In this document: positions 1 to 8,198 of the stretch, in pieces
Layout of the letters: the number at the start of each line of letters is the position of its first letter
Numbering within the stretch: position 1 is the first letter of the stretch
Source of the DNA: Pseudomonadota bacterium
Lineage (GTDB): Bacteria; Pseudomonadota; Gammaproteobacteria; Pseudomonadales; Oceanobacteraceae
Reading direction: 5' to 3'
NCBI GenBank assembly: GCA_030145845.1
Contig: JAIXHJ010000012.1
Coordinates: 57,366-121,365 of the forward strand
Length of the DNA: 64,000 nt
Program-made: the position numbers and the translations under genes
Notes under the pieces: model-generated
Seen by the model: only the letters and a program-made list of their open reading frames with translations
Told to the model about the DNA's origin: nothing
Databases searched by the model: none

Positions 1-505
1 CGACAGTGCGCTCGCCGGCATGTACCCAGCCAGCGCCAAGGTCCAGCTGAGGACTGCTGAGTGACGCACGCAGGTGTGTCATCAGCTCTTCGCGCAGATG
101 CCACAACTTGTACGGCGTCTGCTGCACAATAATGCGATGAAAACCGACCAGCCGGCGCTGATCCTCAGTCTGACTTTTCTGTGGCTGAGTATTTTTGATA
201 AAGGCCAGTACCGGCTTATTCAGGGAGCGCGCATGAACAAACTCCCGGTGCAGGTAACTGATACCCGTCGGTGACATTGGCCCGTATGCATCGCCCAGTA
301 ACAGAATAAACATATCAGCCAGTTCAATCTGCGAACGCGAGAGGTTCCAGTCGTACGGGCTGGCATCTTCACGACAGGCGAAACCCACATTGATCATGTT
401 ATGACGGGCCAGCTGGCGTTCTATTTCATAGCGTTCGAGTTCCAGCCCCTCATAGTTCGAGGCCAGATAGACGAGATACCGCTTGGGCTTCCGGGAGAGG
501 CTCAC
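1..505 (-). CDS. DUF4062 domain protein (3' end outside window)
   Basis: The reading frame is open from a GTG at 505 to the window edge, so the C-terminal part is missing. An AGGA lies about 10 nt before the GTG. The visible 168 residues begin with a beta strand (RYLVYLASNYEGLELERYEI), then have a conserved-looking ED...W motif, a second strand with ELADMFILLLGDAYGP, then ISYLHREF and KPVLAFIK. This order matches the DUF4062 domain, a Rossmann-like fold related to TIR and nucleoside deoxyribosyltransferase folds that is usually an N-terminal module before a variable effector. Function is unknown. Which effector follows cannot be seen. Confidence 0.7.
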   Translation of the reverse strand, partial: MSLSRKPKRYLVYLASNYEGLELERYEIERQLARHNMINVGFACREDASPYDWNLSRSQIELADMFILLLGDAYGPMSPTGISYLHREFVHARSLNKPVLAFIKNTQPQKSQTEDQRRLVGFHRIIVQQTPYKLWHLREELMTHLRASLSSPQLDLGAGWVHAGERTV

Positions 506-557
506 CTTGCCATTATCCTAAAAGAAGAGTCATTCATCAGGGGTGTTCTGCCGCAGA

Positions 558-1496
558 CTATACCAGCGACAACCGGGTCAGAATATAGAGAAATCCGCTG
601 ATTGTCAGCAGTGAGCCGCAGGTGGTGACCGCTATAGCCCGGGCCGTGAGCAGTGAATCCCCCTTCATGGCCCTGGCCATCACAAACGAGGCCGCCGCCG
701 TCGGACTGGCAAACATCAGCACAATAACGCCAAGTTCCGCGCCCCGGAAGCCGGCATACCAGGCCGCCACGGCGACCAGCCCCGGCAGCAGCACAAGTTT
801 GAGCACAACCGTCTGCAGCAGCAGCGGGTCCGGACGCCCATTCAGCCGGAACTGCAGACTGGCTCCCACGCCAATCAGTGCCAGCGGCAGGGTCAGCTGG
901 GCCAGATAATCTGCTGTCTGCAGCGCCACCTGAGGCAACTCCACGCCCAGCCATTTCACCGGCACAGCAGCAAGAATGGCAACAATCAGCGGATTGCGCA
1001 GCACAGCAAGCAACTGAGCACCCCAGTCCGGTGACTGGCTGCGCCCAAGAATCCAGACCGACATCAGGTTGTACAGCGGAGTGACCACTGCAAGCAGCAG
1101 CGCGCCGAGAGCTGCACCGGTTTCACCATAGGCGGCAACACATAACGCCAGGCCGACAATGCCGAGATTCGAGCGGAAAGCAGCCTGAACAAATGCCCCA
1201 CAGGACGCCTGCGGTACCTGTATCAGACGCGCCCAGACGGCAGCCACAAGAAACGCAGCAACCGCTGCACTGCAGGCAAATATGACGAAATCAGCATGCG
1301 CCGTCAGGTTCATATCGGCGGTGACGATGGCGCGGAACATCAATACCGGCAAGGTGACAGAGAACACCAGCCGCGACGACACTGCCACGAACGCATCATC
1401 CACCATACCCCGCCAGTGCAGCAGAATGCCAACCAGTACGATCATAAATACCGGCAGAGTGATTTCGAGTGACATCCAGATGGTCGGAGCATTCAT
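558..1496 (-). CDS. AEC-family (auxin efflux carrier type) permease
   Basis: Integral membrane protein of about 312 residues with around ten hydrophobic segments, opening with the typical ITLPVFMIVLVGILL first helix and a central gap between two five-helix halves. AEC proteins export small organic anions such as malate or related carboxylates; the substrate here cannot be told. The start is unsure. The frame is open to a GTG at 1526, with ATGs at 1496 and 1475, none having a clear ribosome binding site. The ATG at 1475 gives 305 residues, the commonest family length. It stands alone between the DUF4062 gene and a divergent operon. Confidence 0.85.
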   Translation of the reverse strand: MNAPTIWMSLEITLPVFMIVLVGILLHWRGMVDDAFVAVSSRLVFSVTLPVLMFRAIVTADMNLTAHADFVIFACSAAVAAFLVAAVWARLIQVPQASCGAFVQAAFRSNLGIVGLALCVAAYGETGAALGALLLAVVTPLYNLMSVWILGRSQSPDWGAQLLAVLRNPLIVAILAAVPVKWLGVELPQVALQTADYLAQLTLPLALIGVGASLQFRLNGRPDPLLLQTVVLKLVLLPGLVAVAAWYAGFRGAELGVIVLMFASPTAAASFVMARAMKGDSLLTARAIAVTTCGSLLTISGFLYILTRLSLV

Positions 1497-1616
1497 CGGC
1501 AGATACCGCAGCGGGAAAAGCTGCACACACTAGCGGCTCAGCACAGAAAGTAAATGGCTGGCGTGGCATTCCGCCCCTGAGGTAAAATAAGCCCTCATTT
1601 CTGCACAGTAATCATC

Positions 1617-1928
1617 ATGTCCCGCATAAAGAAAACCCGCTCCCTGAAGCGCATACACAAAACCAAAACCGGCAGCGTATCCAAGTTCAAACGCGAGGCC
1701 CGGGCTGCCGGTCATGACAGACAGGGAGGCAAGCGCGTCAAGAACCGCAGTTTGTCTGTCTATGAAAAATACCTGCAGGAGCACCCGGAAGCCCGTGAGC
1801 AGCAGGTTCAGCAGACCGCAGCTGAAAAAGTGCCGGCACAGGAAACTGAACTGACCGCGGAAGAGACGAAAAAGAAAGGTTCACTGCTGGATCAGCTGGA
1901 CAGTAAAGATTTTGACGATATTTACTGA
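1617..1928 (+). CDS. Small basic protein, possibly YihI-like
   Basis: 103 residues: a very basic N-terminal half (MSRIKKTRSLKRIHKTKTGS) and an acidic tail ending LDQLDSKDFDDIY. The layout resembles YihI, the activator of the ribosome-assembly GTPase Der, which also starts with a Lys/Arg-rich stretch and ends acidic, but I see no decisive motif. Its stop overlaps the start of rlmG (TGATG), and yigZ follows, so the three genes probably form one transcript. A ribosome-related job would fit the rRNA methyltransferase next door; that is inference. Confidence 0.6.
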   Translation: MSRIKKTRSLKRIHKTKTGSVSKFKREARAAGHDRQGGKRVKNRSLSVYEKYLQEHPEAREQQVQQTAAEKVPAQETELTAEETKKKGSLLDQLDSKDFDDIY

Positions 1929-3004
1929 TGCCCACCCTGCCAACCGACAACCTTCTGCTGGAATGTTTTCCGCCACTGCCCGATCACGTTGCCCTGCCAC
2001 GGGATGCTGCTGACGATTACCTGATCGCCAGTGCCGATCCCGCGGCAGCAAAAGTGATTATCAATGACCGGTTTGGCGCTCTCGCCTGTGCCTTTCCGTC
2101 CGCGACGCTCTGGTCTGACAGCTTCAGCGCCAGACGTTCCTGGGATCACAACCTGACACTGAACCAATTGCCGCCGGCCGCCGGGCGCACACTGACCAGC
2201 CTGACAGAGACCGCAGCCGGCACTCAGCAGGTGCTGTTGCGCATGCCAAAAGCACTGGATCAGCTGTGCCACTGGCTGGATCGCATCAGCAATGCCGCCC
2301 CGGAGGCTGAAATACTGCTTGCCGGCATGGCGAAACACATCCCCGTCAGCTGGCTGAAGCGCCTGCAGCAGAACAGCGCCGGATACCAGCAACTGCGCAT
2401 TGAACGTAAAGCCCGCCTGATGCGCCTGCGCGGCTGGCAGGCTGCGCCCCGCCCGGCATGGCGCAGCTACGGCAGCGGAGATGGCCTGCACCTGTCGGCC
2501 TTGCCTGGTGTTTTTTCCGGCGAAAAAGAAGATGCCGCCAGCCGGCTGTTGCTTGATCTGGTAGTCCTGCCGCAATCCGGACGACTGATTGATCTCGGTT
2601 GCGGAAATGGCCTGTTGGCCCTGACAGCGGCCAGTCGTGCTCCGGCGCTGACCGTCATTGCCTGTGATGACTCCGCCGCCGCCGTCGAATCTGCAGAATA
2701 CAATGCCAGACAAAATGATCTGACACTGACGGTGCGGCAGAGTGACTGCCTCAGCGAAGTCGCAGAAACCGCCGACATAATCCTGTGCAACCCGCCATTT
2801 CATGATGGCCATCGTCAGCTGACGGATATTGCGGCGCGCATGTTTACCGAGGCGGCACAGCACCTGAATCAGGATGGTTGCCTGGCGGTGGTCGCCAACC
2901 GCCATCTGCCCTACCTGCCGCTGCTGCGCCAGCACTTCCGTGAGGTAAAAACCGTATCGTCCCATCCGAAATTCAGCGTTTATGTCTGCCGGCGGCCTGA
3001 ATGA
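1928..3004 (+). CDS. rlmG: 23S rRNA (guanine-N2) methyltransferase RlmG
   Basis: 358 residues in the RsmC/RlmG family, which transfers methyl from SAM to guanine N2 of rRNA. The C-terminal Rossmann domain carries the SAM loop DLGCGNG (about residues 222-228) and the catalytic NPPF (288-291). The stretch after it, a QLTDIAARMF segment followed by VVANRHLPY, matches RlmG (23S G1835) better than RsmC (16S G1207), whose C-terminus differs. The N-terminal half is the degenerate methyltransferase-like domain of this family. Start and stop overlap the neighbours by a few bases, indicating translational coupling. Confidence 0.85.
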   Translation: MPTLPTDNLLLECFPPLPDHVALPRDAADDYLIASADPAAAKVIINDRFGALACAFPSATLWSDSFSARRSWDHNLTLNQLPPAAGRTLTSLTETAAGTQQVLLRMPKALDQLCHWLDRISNAAPEAEILLAGMAKHIPVSWLKRLQQNSAGYQQLRIERKARLMRLRGWQAAPRPAWRSYGSGDGLHLSALPGVFSGEKEDAASRLLLDLVVLPQSGRLIDLGCGNGLLALTAASRAPALTVIACDDSAAAVESAEYNARQNDLTLTVRQSDCLSEVAETADIILCNPPFHDGHRQLTDIAARMFTEAAQHLNQDGCLAVVANRHLPYLPLLRQHFREVKTVSSHPKFSVYVCRRPE

Positions 3005-3600
3005 CCGGCGAAAGCGTACCCGCCGGCCAGATTACTGAGGAATTTGAAGAAAAGCGCAGCCGCTTTATCGGTCGTCTGGTAGCGGCCGGCAGCGAAAAAG
3101 AATTTCACGCCGCCCTCGGTCTGCTGAAACAGGAGCACCCCAAGGCCCGTCATATTGCCTGGGCATTCCGTTTCAGCAGTGATAACGGACAGTTGCCGGC
3201 AGAGGGTTTCAGTGATGACGGTGAGCCTTCCGGCACTGCCGGTATGCCCCTGCTGAAGCAACTGCGGCATTACCGGCTGATTAATGGCGCCGTGTTTGCC
3301 GTGCGCTATTTCGGAGGTATCAAACTGGGAACCGGCGGACTGCAACGTGCCTACGGCCAGTGCGCACGCAGCGTACTCAGCAGTGACCATGCCCTGATGC
3401 CTTACATTCCGTTCAGTGACATCACCATAGAGACCTCATTCCAGGCAGATGGCGTGGTAAGGTCACTGATTGACCAGGCCGGCGGGGAAATATTGTCGGC
3501 CGACTACACCGCCACGGGCGTGCGGCTCAATTGTGCACTGCCGGACAGTGAATGGCCTGCTGTTCAGGCGGCGTTACCTGATGAGGCGATTGTCCGCTGA
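3001..3600 (+). CDS. yigZ: YigZ/IMPACT family protein
   Basis: 199 residues, close to the 204 of E. coli YigZ. The N-terminal UPF0029 domain shows the family signatures EKRSRFIG, ARHIAWAFRF, DDGEPSGTAG and VRYFGGIKLGTGGL. The C-terminal ~70 residues are the small DUF1949 alpha/beta domain. Eukaryotic IMPACT proteins bind Gcn1 and modulate translation; the bacterial role is undefined, with suggestions of tRNA or ribosome binding. The ATG overlaps the rlmG stop by four bases (ATGA), so the two are translationally coupled. Confidence 0.9.
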   Translation: MTGESVPAGQITEEFEEKRSRFIGRLVAAGSEKEFHAALGLLKQEHPKARHIAWAFRFSSDNGQLPAEGFSDDGEPSGTAGMPLLKQLRHYRLINGAVFAVRYFGGIKLGTGGLQRAYGQCARSVLSSDHALMPYIPFSDITIETSFQADGVVRSLIDQAGGEILSADYTATGVRLNCALPDSEWPAVQAALPDEAIVR

Positions 3601-3603
3601 GTT

Positions 3604-3969
3604 TTATGCCATGCGGGACTGGCGGACGGAGCGGACCTGTTCAAGATCAACAACCGGATTCGGCGCAAGATGCTCCGAAATAAGCCGGTAGCCATTCTGC
3701 TCTATTTCGCTGAAACGGATCGTCACCATGCAGCGTGACTGAGATATCCGGCGTACAGAATACACAACCCCGGAACCACTGACAGAACAGCGGCCACTGT
3801 GAGAGGTCAGCGTCATTTCAAGATCAAACTGACGGTATTTCCCGGCATCATTGCGCAGCAGTTGCATATCGCTGAGCTCAACGTCGCATTCAATACCCAT
3901 GGGTGAAATATCCGATACTTTACCACGCAGCGATATTTCATCACGCGCTCTTAATATAACGTCTTCCAT
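3604..3969 (-). CDS. PilZ-like domain protein with incomplete c-di-GMP motif
   Basis: 121 residues covering a single PilZ-type beta barrel. The second motif is present as DISPMG (about residues 20-25), but the usual RxxxR before it is not: the N-terminus reads LRARDEISLRGK and no in-frame start exists upstream before a stop. Cyclic di-GMP binding is therefore doubtful and the domain may instead bind a protein partner. The gene converges with yigZ, leaving three bases between the stops. An AT-rich gap lies upstream. Confidence 0.65.
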   Translation of the reverse strand: MEDVILRARDEISLRGKVSDISPMGIECDVELSDMQLLRNDAGKYRQFDLEMTLTSHSGRCSVSGSGVVYSVRRISQSRCMVTIRFSEIEQNGYRLISEHLAPNPVVDLEQVRSVRQSRMA

Positions 3970-4341
3970 AAGGAATAAACCTTCAGACAGTACATATTTT
4001 CAACAGTAGCCTATATATATTCCGCTGCAAGGACAATGTAAATGGCATCTGGTGACGATATATAACAAAGATAAGCAGCAATGCGTTGGATTGTGAACGA
4101 CATCAACTTATATGTAGCGCAGTGTTATGGGAACCACCCATATCCGCCAACCCAATACCGGCATATGCGATATCCATTTATTGAATTTAGGCCAAAATAA
4201 TGAAATTCCTTACCGCCGGACTAAATAGCAGATTAAGGCACGGTGGTGCCCTGGCGGATTCAGACGATATACTCCGCCCTTTGCTACTGCTACCGGAACC
4301 CGATTGTGACCACACCTGCCAGACGCTCAGCTTTCAGCCTG
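3970..4341. other. AT-rich intergenic gap
   Basis: Of 372 bases between a minus-strand PilZ gene and a plus-strand unknown, the first 270 are clearly richer in A+T than the flanks (runs such as TATATATAT near 4010). It probably holds promoters for both neighbours. A 39-codon open frame, 4081-4200, starts with ATG after a weak purine run and encodes MRWIVNDIN...; I cannot support it as a gene. No repeat, RNA gene or clean terminator is visible. Confidence 0.5.
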
Positions 4342-4821
4342 ATGATTGCCACCCTGAACACCCCACACATCCTGCTCTGGTGTGACGGTCAGCAGCTCGA
4401 CAGCACACCCTTCCTGAAGCTGAGACAGAAGCTTCAGGCTTACCTGCGGGGTGAACTGAAATCAGAAAGCAATCTGCTGCGTTTCTTCGATGCTTTCTGC
4501 GACTGGAAAGACGATCAGCCGGAAGAAGATTCACTCAACTACCGCATTGTGCAGCTGACACTGGGCGCTCTGTACAGCGCTACGGAAGCGCTGTTCGATC
4601 CGGAGTGCGATGATACGGAACTGCTGACCGGCGCCGTGGCCGAGCTGTATGACGAAATGGACGCCCTTGGCGGAGAAACCTCCGACCTGCGTCACTACTG
4701 GCAAAGCCTGAACAGTGAACTTGACTCACTGCTCAGCGACACTGCCAGCCGGCCACTGCCGGCCGCCTACTTCCGCTGGCTCAGTGAGGCTGACGCCAGC
4801 CTGTTCGGTCTTGCGGAATAA
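4342..4821 (+). CDS. Protein of unknown function, acidic and helical
   Basis: About 159 residues, mostly helical and acidic, with no signal peptide or membrane segment. I do not recognise a family. Features are an N-terminal strand (MIATLNTPHILLWCDG), a basic helix around LRQKLQAYLRGELK, and an acidic middle (DDTELLTGAVAELYDEMDALGGE). The start is uncertain: the frame opens at 4243, and GTG at 4306 is an alternative to ATG 4342; none has a strong ribosome site. It precedes a secreted protein gene by 56 bases and could be cotranscribed with it. Confidence 0.6.
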   Translation: MIATLNTPHILLWCDGQQLDSTPFLKLRQKLQAYLRGELKSESNLLRFFDAFCDWKDDQPEEDSLNYRIVQLTLGALYSATEALFDPECDDTELLTGAVAELYDEMDALGGETSDLRHYWQSLNSELDSLLSDTASRPLPAAYFRWLSEADASLFGLAE

Positions 4822-4877
4822 GTCGCATCAAGCAGCCGTATCAGGCTACACTCCGGTAAAAATCCCAAGGAGCCGAT

Positions 4878-5405
4878 ATGTTCAAGACCGCCGCCACCAC
4901 ATTGACTCTGATGTCCCTGTTGCTGGGCTCAGCCGCTGCTGTTGCAGCGCCGGAAGACATGGAAAAACTGCGCCTGCGCGACCAGCACGAGGTGCCGGTC
5001 CGGATGTCGGCCAACATCCGCTACGTGCTCTTTACGCACGACATGTCCGGTAAGGACATTGTAGAGGAGATGCTGGCGGAAAAGCCTGACGATTATCTGG
5101 ATACCCATGATGCGCTGTTTATTGCCGATATCAGCGGCATGCCGCGCATTATTGCGCGCATGTTTGCCCTGCCGTCGCTGCGCAAAAAGCCATACCGCAT
5201 TCTGCTGGATGAGGTTGGAAACCAGACCGGCGACTGGGCCCGCGAGGACGACGCTGTCACTCTTTACACCATTGATAATTATCAGGTAACCGGCTTCAGC
5301 TTTATCAGCAATGCCGCCGGCCTGGAACAGGCCATCAATACGCCACTACTGGCACCAGAGGCCGACAGCGGTAACGCCGAAGAATCTGAACAGAACGCCG
5401 ACTGA
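4878..5405 (+). CDS. Conserved periplasmic protein, thioredoxin-like fold suspected
   Basis: 175 residues starting after a good AAGGAG site. Residues 1-23 form a signal peptide ending AAAVAA. The mature part has RLRDQHEVPVRM, then a strand (IRYVLFTHDMSG), ADISGMPRIIARMFALPSLR and a final YTIDNYQVTGFSFIS. Pseudomonads have a similar exported protein, sometimes mislabelled FAD/FMN dehydrogenase; the DQHE opening and strand order recall AhpC/thioredoxin-like folds, but no CxxC is present, so redox catalysis is unlikely. Function unknown. Confidence 0.75.
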   Translation: MFKTAATTLTLMSLLLGSAAAVAAPEDMEKLRLRDQHEVPVRMSANIRYVLFTHDMSGKDIVEEMLAEKPDDYLDTHDALFIADISGMPRIIARMFALPSLRKKPYRILLDEVGNQTGDWAREDDAVTLYTIDNYQVTGFSFISNAAGLEQAINTPLLAPEADSGNAEESEQNAD

Positions 5406-5420
5406 TACGGCCCACCTTTG

Positions 5421-5429
5421 TGCTACAAT
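5421..5429 (+). promoter_or_regulatory. Extended -10 promoter of trhP
   Basis: TGCTACAAT is an extended -10 box (TG-N-TACAAT) 33 bases before the trhP ATG. No good -35 is visible at the usual spacing, as is common for extended -10 promoters. A partly bulged hairpin (GCCCG...CGGGC, 5430-5451) follows at once. Confidence 0.4.
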
Positions 5430-5462
5430 GCCCGCGATTCAGAATCCGGGCATCAGCACAGC

Positions 5463-6800
5463 ATGACACCAGAATTACTCTCCCCGGCGGGCACGGTCCG
5501 CAACATGGAATACGCCTTTGCTTACGGCGCCGACGCGGTCTATGCCGGTCAGCCGCGCTACAGCCTGCGCGTGCGCAATAACGACTTCACCCTTGATAAC
5601 CTTGCCCACGGCATTGGCCGTGCACACGAGCTGGGTAAGCAGTTTTATGTCGCCAGCAATATCGCGCCGCACAACAGTAAGATTGATACCTATATGCGCG
5701 ATATCGAGCCGGTGATCGGCATGAACCCGGACGCGCTGATTATGTCCGATCCCGGCCTGATTATGATGGTTAAAGACCGCTGGCCGGACACCGTTATCCA
5801 CCTCTCTGTGCAGGCCAATGTCGTCAACTACGCATCGGTCGAATTCTGGCGCCGCCAGGGTGTCAGCCGCATCATTCTGTCGCGCGAACTGTCACTGGAA
5901 GAAATCGCTGAAATACGGCGGCGCTGCCCGGAAATGGAAATTGAAGTATTTGTCCACGGGGCACTGTGCATCGCCTATTCCGGCCGCTGCCTGCTGTCCG
6001 GCTATATGAATCACCGCGATCCCAACCAGGGTACCTGCACCAACGCCTGCCGCTGGAAGTATGACGCCCACGAAGCCCAGGAAACCCTGTCCGGCGACGT
6101 TATCCCGGCCGGGGTTAATGAGTTTGATCCGACGCTGGGCAGTGGCAAGCCGACCGATAAGATCTTCCTGCTGCAGGAAGGCGGACGCGACAACGAATAC
6201 ATGCCGGCGTTCGAGGATGAGCACGGCACCTACATCATGAATTCCAGGGACCTGCGTGCCATTCAGCACATTGAAAAGCTGGTTGAGCTCGGCGTTCATT
6301 CGCTGAAAATCGAAGGCCGCACCAAATCCCATTATTATGTGGCCCGCACGGCACAGGCCTACCGCAAGGCCATTGACGATGCCGTGGCCGGACGCCGCTT
6401 TGACGCGGGCCTGATGGATACGCTGGAAAACATGTCCAACCGTGGCTACACCGAAGGCTTCTTCCGCCGCCATGTCCATGATGAGTACCAGAACTACGAA
6501 CGTGGCGTTTCGCTCAGCACCCGCCAGCAATTCGTGGCCGAAGTGATGGAAGAACGTGGCGACAACCTGCTGCTCGACGTTAAAAACCGCTTCCAGCTCG
6601 GTGACTCACTGGAACTGATGACGCCGCAGGGCAACACCACCTTTACCCTCGATAACCTCAGTGACCGTAATGGTCAGCCGCGCGAGGATGCGCCGGGCTC
6701 CGGTTTTGTCGTCAGCATCCGCAAACCGGAAGGCTGCCCGATGGGCGACCTGAGCAAAGCGCTGCTGATCCGCAATCTGCCGGAAATGTCAGATAAGTGA
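5463..6800 (+). CDS. trhP: tRNA 5-hydroxyuridine synthase TrhP (U32 family, YegQ)
   Basis: 445 residues, matching E. coli TrhP/YegQ (about 453). Members use prephenate-derived chemistry and an iron-sulfur cluster to hydroxylate U34 in tRNAs read by cmo5U-type anticodons. The start MTPELLSPAG is the family N-terminus; upstream in-frame codons are not conserved-looking. The EVFVHGALC...SGRC...DPNQGTCTNACRW region holds the four cysteines of the U32 family, and LKIEGRTKS is the family core motif. The C-terminal part is the small beta domain. It is monocistronic or leads weakly into the next gene. Confidence 0.9.
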   Translation: MTPELLSPAGTVRNMEYAFAYGADAVYAGQPRYSLRVRNNDFTLDNLAHGIGRAHELGKQFYVASNIAPHNSKIDTYMRDIEPVIGMNPDALIMSDPGLIMMVKDRWPDTVIHLSVQANVVNYASVEFWRRQGVSRIILSRELSLEEIAEIRRRCPEMEIEVFVHGALCIAYSGRCLLSGYMNHRDPNQGTCTNACRWKYDAHEAQETLSGDVIPAGVNEFDPTLGSGKPTDKIFLLQEGGRDNEYMPAFEDEHGTYIMNSRDLRAIQHIEKLVELGVHSLKIEGRTKSHYYVARTAQAYRKAIDDAVAGRRFDAGLMDTLENMSNRGYTEGFFRRHVHDEYQNYERGVSLSTRQQFVAEVMEERGDNLLLDVKNRFQLGDSLELMTPQGNTTFTLDNLSDRNGQPREDAPGSGFVVSIRKPEGCPMGDLSKALLIRNLPEMSDK

Positions 6801-6878
6801 CTTTTGCGGTCACGGTCACATGGCGTAAACAGGCCAGGGTGTATAGTCTTGCAACTGACTCCCGATTCTGAGAACACC

Positions 6879-8198
6879 ATGAAGCATGTCCTGACCGCCC
6901 TGTTTGCTCTGTGTCTGATATTTCCGGCACATGCCGCCACAGAGAATAATGATCCGGCCAGAAGCCTGATTGAACAGGCGGCAACGCAGATGACCAGCCG
7001 CCTGATCCGTGATCAGTCGCTGGTTCAGCGCCATGACTATTACCTCGAACAGCTGGTGCACGAAATTATCCTGCCGGTGGTCGACGCGCCCTACATGGCC
7101 CGCCGGGTGCTGGGCAAATTCTGGAAACGTGCTTCAACAGCTCAGCAGCAGAGCTTTCTTGAATCCTTTCAGGAAAAGGTCATCCGCACCTATGCCGGTG
7201 CCTTCCGCGCCTACGACGGTGAAGCCATCCTCTTCTTCCCTGCCCGCTATAACGACGATGCCACCAAAGCCATCGTGCAAAGTCAGATCAGTCGTAACGA
7301 TGGCAGTCAGCCGGTCAGCGTCGATTACCGCCTGTACCTGAACAGCAATCAATGGAAAGTGTACGATGTGGTGATTGAAGGCATCAGCCTGATCCGCAGC
7401 TTCCGCGATCAGGTTGGCCACACCATTGATGAAATGGGGTTGGCGCAGGCCATCTCCCGCCTCGCAGATGAATACCACAGCGAAGCGCCGGTGGTCCGCC
7501 TCGGTGCGCACAGCTGGACACCTTACAGCGGTAAAACCCTGCCGGAACAGGGACTGGTCGCCGACATTGTACGCAGCGCCTATGCCCGTACCGGCTACCG
7601 GGCTGAATTTGTCTTCGGCTCCACCTCAATGCTGCAGCAGATGATCAGCAAAGGCGGAATCGCCGGTGATATTGCCGCCTGGCAGGGGCAGTCCACCCCG
7701 GTGGAACTGCTCTATTCCGAGCCCTACCTGACCAACCAGCTGGTACTGGTGAAACGCCCCGACGATCCGCTGGATTTCACCGATCAGGACAGCCTGGCGG
7801 CCTTCGTGCACAACAAGGGCTACCGCCTTGGCGTCTACGATGATGTCGATTTCGGTGATATCGCGGCCTGGCTGGATTCACTGTTTGTCGTCAGTGAACG
7901 TGACTACTGCTCACAGATGTTCCGCGACGTAGCCGCCAAGGCACTGGATACCGCTCTTGTTGACCGCTGGGCCGGTCAGGTTGAACTGGACAGCAAGCCG
8001 GCAATTGCCTCGCATCTGGTGATGCTGGAGACGCCATTGGTCACCCGCGACCTTCATGTTACTATCGCGCGCGTTCAGGCCGGCGATCCGGATTACGCTC
8101 CGGAGCTGCTGATTGAAGCATTCAACACCGGTCTGCGCCTTATCCGTGAAGACGGCACTTACCAATCGCTGCTGAAAAAACATAATTACCCCGAATGA
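6879..8198 (+). CDS. MlaC-like / family-3 solute-binding fusion protein
   Basis: 439 residues with a signal peptide (MKHVLTALFALCLIFPAHAA). Residues about 25-198 match MlaC/Ttg2D, the periplasmic phospholipid carrier: LIEQAATQM, YLEQLVHEIILPVVD, LGKFWKRAST.QQ, then YAGAF and WKVYDVVIEGISLI. Residues about 203-439 match the SBP_bac_3 fold of polar amino-acid binding proteins: VVRLGAHSWTPYSG, a GLVADIVRSAYARTG helix, and SEPYLTNQLVLVKR. MlaC and SBP_bac_3 are normally separate proteins. No mlaABDEF or ABC permease genes are nearby. Its stop overlaps the rluA start by four bases. The true ligand is unknown. Confidence 0.8.
   Translation: MKHVLTALFALCLIFPAHAATENNDPARSLIEQAATQMTSRLIRDQSLVQRHDYYLEQLVHEIILPVVDAPYMARRVLGKFWKRASTAQQQSFLESFQEKVIRTYAGAFRAYDGEAILFFPARYNDDATKAIVQSQISRNDGSQPVSVDYRLYLNSNQWKVYDVVIEGISLIRSFRDQVGHTIDEMGLAQAISRLADEYHSEAPVVRLGAHSWTPYSGKTLPEQGLVADIVRSAYARTGYRAEFVFGSTSMLQQMISKGGIAGDIAAWQGQSTPVELLYSEPYLTNQLVLVKRPDDPLDFTDQDSLAAFVHNKGYRLGVYDDVDFGDIAAWLDSLFVVSERDYCSQMFRDVAAKALDTALVDRWAGQVELDSKPAIASHLVMLETPLVTRDLHVTIARVQAGDPDYAPELLIEAFNTGLRLIREDGTYQSLLKKHNYPE

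Noticed and set aside
5430..5451. Bulged hairpin after the trhP -10 box as a regulatory leader.
   Set aside because: The predicted transcription start falls inside its first arm, so the RNA would lack a full stem.
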